DNA of 64,000 bases, from assembly GCA_964346395.1 (NCBI GenBank), contig CAYFUT010000006.1, positions 9,646 to 73,645 on the forward strand, in the 5' to 3' direction. Positions 57,404 through 64,000 of this stretch are shown one piece after another. Position 1 is the stretch's first letter, and each line of letters starts with the position of its first letter. The notes under the pieces are model-generated. The model did not search any database and was not told the origin of the DNA. It saw only the letters and a program-made list of their open reading frames with translations. The translations under genes and the position numbers were made by a program. The DNA comes from CAYFUT01 sp964346395. Its GTDB lineage: Bacteria > Bacillota > Halanaerobiia > Halobacteroidales > Halobacteroidaceae.

Positions 57404-59794
57404 ATGGATAAAATTATGGAAGAAGATACCCAGGAACTAGCCCTGAATAGTGAAGAGATATTACAGACAGAAGATGATAAAATGCCGCTAGTAGCTCTGC
57501 GGGGATTAGTGGTATTTCCGAATATGATTACGCCGTTATTGGTAGGTAGAGATAAATCAGTAGCTGCGCTAGAAGAAGCGATGGTTAATAATCGGGAAAT
57601 CTTATTAGCTGCTCAGAAAGATGAAACAGTTGAAGAACCTGATCCTGAAGATATTTATCAAGTAGGTACTATTGCCCAGGTTAAGCAGTTGATGCGGCTG
57701 CCGGACGGAAAAATAAAGATTTTGGTAGAAGGGATTAAACGAGTTAGGGTAGAGGAATTTTTACAGACTGAGCCTTATTTTCAGGTAGAGTTTGAAGTAG
57801 TAGAAACGGAACCAAAAACTGATGAAACTAGATTAGAAGCTTTAATGAGGAGCGTAACCAATAAGTTTGAAGATTATGTTAAACAGGGTGAGGATTTACC
57901 GCCGGAAACGATGATGACGATTAATAATATTGAAGAGCCCGGTCAATTGGTGGATGTAATTGCTTCTCATATGTCACTTAAAATCAAACAACAGCAGGAA
58001 ATATTAGAAGCAATATCCCCTCAGGCTCGTCTGGAAAAGATGTATAATATTTTAGATAAGGAATTAGAAATTTTAGAGGTTAAGAATAAAATTAATAGTG
58101 AAGTCCGCAAACAAGTGGAAAAGCGGCAGAAGGAATATTATTTAAAAGAGCAGATGAAGGCAATTAAAAAAGAGTTGGGCGATGAAGAAGGTGGCGATGA
58201 AACAACTGAGTATGAAGAAGCTATTGCAGAAGCGGATTTGCCGGAGGAAGTAGAAGAGAAAGCGTTGGATGAAGTGGATAAACTTCGGAAGATGCCGCCG
58301 AATGCTAATGAAGCGGTAGTTATTAGAAAATATTTAGACTGTATATTGGATTTGCCGTGGAATGATTATAGTGAAGATGAATTAGTAATTCAGGAAGTAG
58401 AGGATAAATTAAATCAAGACCACTATGATTTAGAGGATGTTAAAGAGCGGATTCTAGAATATTTATCAGTCAAAAAACTAAGTGAAAAGATGGAAACGCC
58501 TATTTTATGTTTAGTTGGCCCGCCGGGAGTAGGGAAGACATCACTAGGCAAGTCAGTAGCAGAAGCAATTAATAGAGAATTTGTCCGCTTATCCTTAGGT
58601 GGATTAAGTGATGAATCTGAAATTAGAGGACATAGGAGAACTTATGTAGGAGCTAGACCGGGTAGAATAATTAATGCTATGCGGGATGCAGGAACTAAAA
58701 ATCCGGTCTTTTTGCTGGATGAAATTGATAAAGTACATAGTGATTTTCGCGGCGATCCGGCAGCAGCGTTGTTAGAAGTCTTAGATCCGGAGCAGAATGA
58801 CGAGTTTACTGATGATTATATGGAAGTTCCTTTTGATTTGTCGGATGTAATGTTTATTACGACAGCTAATACAACAGATACTATTCCGCGGCCGCTACTG
58901 GATCGGATGGAAGTAATTGAAATTTCTGGTTATACAGAAGAGGAAAAGCTACAGATTGCCCGCCGGCATTTGATGGATAAACAGCTTGACAACCACGGGT
59001 TAAGTGAAGAACAGCTGAAAATCTCTGATAATGCACTGCAGAAGATAATCTGCAATCATACGCGGGAAGCAGGGGTTAGAACTTTAGAGCGGAAAATAGC
59101 TACTATCTGCCGGAAGGCAGCTAAACAGGTAGTAGAAGGAAAAGAGCGGGGTACTAGAGTTGATGTCAGAAATTTGGAAAAATATCTCGGCATTCCTAAA
59201 TACAAATACGGTCAGATGGAAGAAGAAGACCGAGTGGGAGTAGTCACCGGTCTCGGCTGGAGTCCGGCGGGAGGAAATATCCTCCATATTGAAGTTTCGG
59301 TTGTGCCCGGGGAAGGAGAGCTGATTTTAACCGGAAAACTGGGTGATGTAATGAAAGAGTCGGCCCAGACGGCTCTAAGTTATGTTCGGACGAAGGCAGA
59401 TGAATTCGAGATTGAAGATGACTTTTATAAAAAATATGACCTCCATGTCCATGTGCCGGAAGGAGCTGTGCCCAAGGACGGTCCCTCAGCTGGAATTACT
59501 CTAACTACTGCTATTTTGTCAGCTCTGGCTAATAAGCCGGTAAGCGGAAAAATAGCTATGACGGGAGAAGTGACTCTCCGTGGTCGAGTCTTACCGGTTG
59601 GCGGGATTAAGAGTAAAGTGCTGGCCGCTCACCGAGCCGGAATTGAAAAAATTATTTTATGTCAGGAGAATAAAAAGAATTTAGAAGATGTGCCGGATAA
59701 TATTAAGCAGAATTTAGAATTTATCTTTGTAGAAGAAATGGATGAGGTGTTGGAGGAAATATTAGTAGAAGAAGGAGATACGGATGAAGATTAA
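57404..59794 (+). CDS. lon: ATP-dependent protease La (LonA)
   Basis: A 796-residue LonA. The N-terminal substrate-binding domain (MPLVALRGLVVFPNM), coiled-coil region, AAA+ module (VGPPGVGKTSLGKS, FLLDEIDK, GGLSDESEIRGHRRTYVGA) and the protease domain with DGPSAGIT and the catalytic Lys in SKVLAAHRAG are complete. It degrades misfolded and regulatory proteins. It overlaps engB by 11 nt. Confidence 0.97.
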   Translation: MDKIMEEDTQELALNSEEILQTEDDKMPLVALRGLVVFPNMITPLLVGRDKSVAALEEAMVNNREILLAAQKDETVEEPDPEDIYQVGTIAQVKQLMRLPDGKIKILVEGIKRVRVEEFLQTEPYFQVEFEVVETEPKTDETRLEALMRSVTNKFEDYVKQGEDLPPETMMTINNIEEPGQLVDVIASHMSLKIKQQQEILEAISPQARLEKMYNILDKELEILEVKNKINSEVRKQVEKRQKEYYLKEQMKAIKKELGDEEGGDETTEYEEAIAEADLPEEVEEKALDEVDKLRKMPPNANEAVVIRKYLDCILDLPWNDYSEDELVIQEVEDKLNQDHYDLEDVKERILEYLSVKKLSEKMETPILCLVGPPGVGKTSLGKSVAEAINREFVRLSLGGLSDESEIRGHRRTYVGARPGRIINAMRDAGTKNPVFLLDEIDKVHSDFRGDPAAALLEVLDPEQNDEFTDDYMEVPFDLSDVMFITTANTTDTIPRPLLDRMEVIEISGYTEEEKLQIARRHLMDKQLDNHGLSEEQLKISDNALQKIICNHTREAGVRTLERKIATICRKAAKQVVEGKERGTRVDVRNLEKYLGIPKYKYGQMEEEDRVGVVTGLGWSPAGGNILHIEVSVVPGEGELILTGKLGDVMKESAQTALSYVRTKADEFEIEDDFYKKYDLHVHVPEGAVPKDGPSAGITLTTAILSALANKPVSGKIAMTGEVTLRGRVLPVGGIKSKVLAAHRAGIEKIILCQENKKNLEDVPDNIKQNLEFIFVEEMDEVLEEILVEEGDTDED

Positions 59795-60368
59795 TAATCC
59801 AGAATTTAAAACAAGTGCCCGGGAACCAGAAGACTATCCGTTTCACCATTTGCCGGAAGTAGCTCTGGCCGGGCGGTCGAATGTCGGCAAATCAGCTCTG
59901 ATTAATCAGATTGTCAACCGCAAGAAGTTGGCCCGGACTAGTTCACGACCGGGGAAAACGCAGACGATTAATTTTTATCGAGTGGATAATTACTTTTATT
60001 TTGTTGATCTGCCGGGGTACGGGTTTGCTAAAGTATCGAAACAAGAGAAAGAAAAATGGGGCGCAATGATTGAAACTTATCTGTTTAACCGCTACAATTT
60101 AGCGGGAGTAATCTTGATAGTAGATGCTCGCCATCAGCCGACAGATGATGATTTGATGATGTATGATTGGCTGCTGGAGATGCAGGTTCCTTTTTTAGTA
60201 GCAGCTACCAAGGTAGATAAATTAAAGCGGAGTGAGCGGAAGCCGCAGCGAAAATTAATCAAAGAAACTCTACAATTAGCGCCTTCAACGCCGTTTACTT
60301 TCTTTTCGGCTGAAACGGGAGAAGGTAAGAAAGAAGTGATGAAGTTTATTGGTCAGTTTGTTGATTAA
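59784..60368 (+). CDS. engB: Ribosome biogenesis GTPase EngB/YsxC
   Basis: 194 residues of the TrmE-Era-EngA superfamily. Motifs are G1 GRSNVGKSALIN, G3 DLPGYGFAK, G4 TKVDK and G5 FFSAETG. It functions in assembly of the 50S subunit. The lon-engB overlap is conserved in many Firmicutes. Confidence 0.95.
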   Translation: MKINNPEFKTSAREPEDYPFHHLPEVALAGRSNVGKSALINQIVNRKKLARTSSRPGKTQTINFYRVDNYFYFVDLPGYGFAKVSKQEKEKWGAMIETYLFNRYNLAGVILIVDARHQPTDDDLMMYDWLLEMQVPFLVAATKVDKLKRSERKPQRKLIKETLQLAPSTPFTFFSAETGEGKKEVMKFIGQFVD

Positions 60369-60411
60369 ACTATAAGTTGTTGATTGAACTATAAGCTGAA
60401 TTTTTTAACGT

Positions 60412-60441
60412 TAACCCAGGAGGAAAAAACCTCCTGGGTTA
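60412..60441. other. Strong hairpin after engB
   Basis: A perfect 12-bp stem (TAACCCAGGAGG and complement) with a 6-nt A loop. The following bases GCTATTTAG are only weakly T-rich, so it may be a terminator or an RNA 3'-end stabiliser. Confidence 0.6.
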
Positions 60442-60534
60442 GCTATTTAGCTGTTTAAATTTCACGTTGGATTTCTGTCTCTAAAATAAAAGTTTTATTT
60501 TGTAATAATTTGAATTAGATAGTAAATACTAAGT

Positions 60535-60565
60535 AACGGTAGGTTAATAGCCTATCGTTATTTTG
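60535..60565 (+). terminator. Hairpin before the prenyltransferase gene
   Basis: AACGGTAGG pairs with CCTATCGTT (one G-U) and is followed by ATTTTGATTT. It lies 31 nt upstream of the start codon, so it may act as an attenuator. The 60442-60534 interval is AT-rich with no gene. Confidence 0.5.
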
Positions 60566-60595
60566 ATTTATAAGCGAAAATAGGAGGATTCAGTG

Positions 60596-61492
60596 ATGAA
60601 AAAATGGGAAGTATGGTTGACAGCACTACAGCCCTTTACGTTTACTACTTCTTTAATTTCTATAGGATTAGCAAACTGTCTGGCAGTAAAAATGGGAGAA
60701 TTCAGTTGGGGATTATTAATTTTAACTTTAAGCGGAGTTTTGTTATTACACAGCGGAACTAATTTAATAAATAATTATTATGATTATCAGACGGGAGTAG
60801 ATACTGAGGAGGAGCATGGTTCTAGTGGTGTATTACCGGCAGGATTATTGGATCCCAAGTTAGTTAAGAACTGTGGAATAGCTTGTTTTTTATTAGTAAT
60901 ACCTATAATTAGTTATTTAACATATCTACGCGGACCTATAGTTTTGTTATTAACTATAATTGGCGGTCTGGGCGGCTACTTTTATACGGCGCGTCCAATT
61001 AGCTATAAATATTATGCCTTGGGAGTGCCGTTAGTATTTCTTTTGTTGGGCCCGTTATTAACAGAGGGCAGTTATTATGTCCAGACGGGAAATTTTAATT
61101 ATCAAGTTTTATTAGCTTCAATTCCAGTGGGATTATTAATTAGTGCTATTTTGCATGGAAATGATTTTCGGGATCTTGACCATGATGCCCGGGTGAAAAT
61201 TAAGACGTTGGCTCTTCTGCTGGGGAGGAAGTTAGCTGGCCGGGTATATTTAATATTAGTATTATTACCCTATCTGCTTGTGCTGGGGTTAGTAATCGGT
61301 AGGATAGTTACTCCCTGGGCATTATTTACGCTGGGGACGCTGCCTTATGCGGTAGAAAATATTAAGTTGGTGAGGCGGGCAGTTGTTAATCCGCAGTGTA
61401 GTGTGCAGAAAATTGATTTAAAAACTGCTCAGCTACACTTTAAGTTTGGGACTATTTTATTGCTAGCTATTTTGGGAGCTAATATTATTTAA
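60596..61492 (+). CDS. UbiA/MenA-family prenyltransferase
   Basis: About 298 residues with eight or nine membrane helices. Two Asp-rich motifs are present: NLINNYYDYQTGVD (NxxxD) and HGNDFRDLDHDAR (DxxxD). Both are needed to bind prenyl diphosphate and Mg. The length and motif spacing match MenA (1,4-dihydroxy-2-naphthoate prenyltransferase), but no quinone genes adjoin and many Halanaerobiales lack menaquinone, so the acceptor is uncertain. ATG at 60596 follows TAGGAGG. Confidence 0.82.
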   Translation: MKKWEVWLTALQPFTFTTSLISIGLANCLAVKMGEFSWGLLILTLSGVLLLHSGTNLINNYYDYQTGVDTEEEHGSSGVLPAGLLDPKLVKNCGIACFLLVIPIISYLTYLRGPIVLLLTIIGGLGGYFYTARPISYKYYALGVPLVFLLLGPLLTEGSYYVQTGNFNYQVLLASIPVGLLISAILHGNDFRDLDHDARVKIKTLALLLGRKLAGRVYLILVLLPYLLVLGLVIGRIVTPWALFTLGTLPYAVENIKLVRRAVVNPQCSVQKIDLKTAQLHFKFGTILLLAILGANII

Positions 61493-61521
61493 TTCCCTTT
61501 GGCAGTTAATACAATTTGTGG

Positions 61522-61550
61522 TTGACAAGCCGGTAAATTAATTATAAAAT
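61522..61550 (+). promoter_or_regulatory. Promoter of the valS T-box transcript
   Basis: TTGACA, 17 nt, TAAAAT, about 25 nt upstream of the T-box stem I. Confidence 0.75.
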
Positions 61551-61572
61551 CATAAGTGACAATTAAAAACGG

Positions 61573-61816
61573 CAAAAGTGGGGAAGGAGAGTAGTAAATT
61601 AACAGTTGGCCCGAGAGAGAGGAATACCCACAGGCTGAGAGGTATTCCCGGGAACCAGTTAATTGAAGTCGCTCTGGAGCTGTTAGGCTGAAATAAAGTA
61701 GGTTTAACCGGCTGCCGGCCGATAAGCAGGCTGAGAGTGCTAACTTAGAATTAAGGTGGTACCGCGGAAGATAATTCCTCTTTCGTCCTTAACCAGGATG
61801 GGAGAGGGTTTTTTTA
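61573..61816 (+). promoter_or_regulatory. T-box riboswitch with valine (GUC) specifier
   Basis: The canonical T-box sequence AAGGTGGTACCGCGG is at 61753-61767. Stem I contains GGAATACC/GTATTCC and a specifier loop in TTGAAGTC, giving codon GUC (61668-61670) for valine. A terminator (CCTCT to AGAGG, then GTTTTTTT) ends at 61816. Uncharged tRNA-Val would stabilise the antiterminator and allow transcription of valS, which is encoded next. Confidence 0.95.
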
Positions 61817-61972
61817 ATTTACAATTAGCAATGGACAATTGACAATTAAAATCAAAATATAGACTAAAAAATTAATTTACCTGCAAGAATAAGTTCTATA
61901 GAATTATGCAATATTAGAGAAAATAGTTTTAGGAATTAATTGTCAATTGTAAATTTTAAATTGTCAATTATA
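61816..61972. repeat. AT-rich inverted-repeat element between T-box and valS
   Basis: TTTACAATTAGCAATGGACA plus ATTGACAATTAA on the left (61817-61850) pair imperfectly with AATTGTCAATTGTAAATTTT and AATTGTCAATTA on the right (61936-61971). This looks like a small dispersed repeat of the CAATTGACAATT kind. It adds about 155 nt of untranslated RNA after the T-box terminator; no gene is present. Confidence 0.55.
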
Positions 61973-61991
61973 AGATAGGAGGAGATTAAAA

Positions 61992-64000
61992 ATGAGTGAA
62001 ACTGAATTATCAACTACGTATGATCCTGATCAAGTAGAAGACAAATGGTATGACTATTGGTTAGAGAATGATTTATTTAAGGCGGAGCCTAATGAAGATA
62101 AGGAATCGTTTACGATTATGATGCCGCCGCCGAATGTAACCGGCCAACTGCATATCGGCCATGCGCTGGATATGACTTTCCAGGATATTTTGACCCGGTG
62201 GAAGCGGATGCAGGGTTTTGAAGCGCTATGGCTGCCGGGGACGGATCACGCCAGTATTGCTACCGAAGTTAAAGTAGTGAATAAAATGCGGGAGGAAGAA
62301 GGATTAAGTAAGGAAGATGTGGGCCGCGAAGGATTTATGGAGCGGGCCTGGGACTGGAAAGAAGAATACGGTAATACTATCACTAACCAATTGACTAAAT
62401 TAGGGGTTTCCTGTGATTGGGATCGCGAGAAGTTTACCATGGATGAAGATCTTAATAAAGCAGTTCGGGAAGCTTTTGTTGAATTGTATAACCAGGGATT
62501 AATTTATCAAGGTGATTATATTATTAACTGGTGTCCGGACTGTGAGACTACTTTATCGGATATTGAGGTAGAACACGAAGAGACAGAAGGTAAGCTGTAT
62601 CATATTCGGTATAATTATAAGGATAAAGATGATTATATTGTAGTAGCTACTACCCGTCCAGAGACAATGCTGGGTGACACAGCTATTGCTGTTAACCCTG
62701 ATGATGAACGGTATCAAGATTTAATTGGAGAAAAGGTAGTAGTGCCGATTGTTGACCGCGAGATAGAGATTATTGCTGATGAATACGTTGATTCTGACTT
62801 TGGAACAGGAATGGTCAAGGTAACTCCGGCTCATGATCCAAATGACTTTGAAATGGGCCAACGGAATGATTTAGAGCAGATAAAGGTAATTGACGATCAA
62901 GCGGTAATGACCGAACATGCCGGCAAGTACGAGGGAATGGATCGCTATGAGTGCCGCCAGCAGCTAGTTGAAGATTTGAAATCGGCCGGATTGCTGGAGG
63001 AGACTGAAGAACATGAACATTCTGTCGGCCAGTGTTATCGGTGTGATACAGTTGTAGAACCGCTGGTTTCTAAGCAGTGGTTTGTAGCGATGGATGAACT
63101 GGCTGAGCCGGCAATTGAAGCAGTGAAAGAAGATGAAATTAACTTTGTTCCCGATAGATTTGATAAAGTTTATTTCAATTGGATGGAGAATATCCGCGAT
63201 TGGTGTATTTCTCGTCAGTTATGGTGGGGTCACCAGATTCCTGTCTGGTACTGTCAGGACTGTGATGAAACAATTGTCCGCCGTGAAGAGCCGACTGAAT
63301 GTCCGGAGTGCGGCAGCGAAGACTTAAAGCAGGATGAAGATGTTTTAGATACTTGGTTCAGTTCTGGGCTCTGGCCGTTCTCTACTTTAGGTTGGCCGGA
63401 TGATACTGATGATTATGATTTCTTTTATCCGACGGATGTACTGGTTACCGGCCGCGATATTATCTTTTTCTGGGTAGCACGGATGATTTTCATGGGATTG
63501 GAGTTTACTGATGAAAATCCATTTGAAGATATCTATATTCACGGGTTAGTTCGCGATGCTCAAGGTCGAAAGATGAGTAAGTCGCTCGGCAATGGAGTAG
63601 ATCCGATTGAAGTTGTTGATGAATACGGCGCAGACACGCTGCGGTTTACGTTAATTACTGGTAATACGCCGGGCAGTGATATCCGCTATCGCCAGGAGCG
63701 AGTAGAGGCCAGCCGCAATTTTGCCAATAAGCTCTGGAATGCGTCCCGGTTTGCGCTGATGAACTTAGAAAACTTTGATCTGGATCAAATCGATTACGGT
63801 AGTTTGCAGTATACTTTAGCTGACCAGTGGATGCTAAGCCGATTGAACAAGAAAATCCACCAGGTAACTGAAGATTTAGAAGACTATCAGTTCGGGCGAG
63901 TAGCTGAAGATTTATATGACTTCATCTGGAAAGAGTTCTGCGACTGGTATATTGAACTGGCCAAGCCGAGACTGTATCAGGAAGAAGATGAAGCAGCTCG
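61992..64000 (+). CDS. valS: Valyl-tRNA synthetase (3' end beyond window)
   Basis: The 5' 669 codons are present and open to the window edge. The class-I HIGH motif appears as HIGHA in PPNVTGQLHIGHALDM, the editing domain has TTRPETMLGDTA, a zinc-like CxxC pair occurs at NWCPDCETTLSDIEVE, and KMSKSLGNGVDP is the KMSKS loop. It charges tRNA-Val. The ATG at 61992 follows AGGAGGAG. Expression is controlled by the valine T-box upstream. Roughly 200 C-terminal residues are missing. Confidence 0.97.
   Translation, partial: MSETELSTTYDPDQVEDKWYDYWLENDLFKAEPNEDKESFTIMMPPPNVTGQLHIGHALDMTFQDILTRWKRMQGFEALWLPGTDHASIATEVKVVNKMREEEGLSKEDVGREGFMERAWDWKEEYGNTITNQLTKLGVSCDWDREKFTMDEDLNKAVREAFVELYNQGLIYQGDYIINWCPDCETTLSDIEVEHEETEGKLYHIRYNYKDKDDYIVVATTRPETMLGDTAIAVNPDDERYQDLIGEKVVVPIVDREIEIIADEYVDSDFGTGMVKVTPAHDPNDFEMGQRNDLEQIKVIDDQAVMTEHAGKYEGMDRYECRQQLVEDLKSAGLLEETEEHEHSVGQCYRCDTVVEPLVSKQWFVAMDELAEPAIEAVKEDEINFVPDRFDKVYFNWMENIRDWCISRQLWWGHQIPVWYCQDCDETIVRREEPTECPECGSEDLKQDEDVLDTWFSSGLWPFSTLGWPDDTDDYDFFYPTDVLVTGRDIIFFWVARMIFMGLEFTDENPFEDIYIHGLVRDAQGRKMSKSLGNGVDPIEVVDEYGADTLRFTLITGNTPGSDIRYRQERVEASRNFANKLWNASRFALMNLENFDLDQIDYGSLQYTLADQWMLSRLNKKIHQVTEDLEDYQFGRVAEDLYDFIWKEFCDWYIELAKPRLYQEEDEAA

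Noticed and set aside
60412..60441. Possible rho-independent terminator after engB as certain
   Set aside because: The hairpin is strong but the T-run is poor, so it is listed only as a hairpin.
63133..63327. Short + strand frame inside the valS region
   Set aside because: It is a shadow frame; valS is open in another frame from 61992 to the window end.
1..64000. CRISPR array, prophage, transposon or rRNA operon
   Set aside because: No regularly spaced repeats, cas genes, integrase, transposase, phage structural genes or rRNA sequence were seen. The only tRNA found is selC.

Overview
The window is AT-rich, with short intergenic gaps, strong AGGAGG-type ribosome sites and very acidic proteins (thioredoxin, trigger factor and the Grd subunits are packed with Glu/Asp). 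It encodes a glycine/betaine-type reductase component C, a complete selenocysteine system, a GlpP-controlled glycerol/dihydroxyacetone system, and an apparent outer-membrane beta-barrel protein in an otherwise Firmicutes-like gene set. Together these point to a halophilic, strictly anaerobic, diderm Firmicute of the Halanaerobiales (Halobacteroidaceae / Acetohalobium-like). This is an inference; there is no 16S gene here.

Layout. 1-4.5 kb: the end of a glycine/betaine reductase locus (thioredoxin, grdC, grdD) followed by ackA, i.e. acetyl phosphate to acetate plus ATP. 4.5-8.8 kb: a chemoreceptor, an orphan galactitol-type PTS IIC protein and a LysR regulator of the selenium-associated type. 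8.8-28.6 kb: a long selenium/sulfur island. It holds two cysteine desulfurase-like proteins, YedE, a TusA-like protein, DUF3343, a PHP protein, an iron-type ABC importer, a double-cubane-cluster reductase with its ATP-dependent activator, an ECF S-component, a TudS-like desulfidase overlapping selD (selD itself carries an in-frame UGA), a HAD protein, an eroded exported protein, two CGGC-domain proteins, YedF, TetR, selA, selB and selC. Glycine reductase needs selenocysteine, so regions one and three are functionally linked.

28.8-45.3 kb: a lipoprotein, then glycerol metabolism. This comprises GlpP antiterminator, two dhaK-dhaL pairs, two DhaM phosphocarriers, two small membrane proteins resembling the Listeria Lin0368-type putative glycerol transporter, glpK, and a three-gene glycerol-3-phosphate dehydrogenase-like set. 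A chemoreceptor fused to a PhnD-like binding domain and a thioredoxin reductase-like flavoprotein without an NADPH motif follow. The dha and glpK leaders contain long paired stems, several with U-tracts, consistent with antitermination control. Glycerol and betaine are the main compatible solutes of hypersaline environments, so the two catabolic blocks fit one ecology.

45.5-64 kb: mostly housekeeping. It contains a small M52-like protein, a Fur-family regulator, CCA-adding enzyme, metallo-beta-lactamase protein, RdgB, the putative outer-membrane protein, periplasmic PAP2 phosphatase, YfcE-like phosphoesterase, tig-clpP-clpX-lonB-lon-engB, a UbiA-type prenyltransferase, and a valine T-box followed by valS, which runs off the end of the window. 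All genes are on the + strand except the first cysteine desulfurase-like gene and tetR. I see no CRISPR array, rRNA operon, prophage or transposase.
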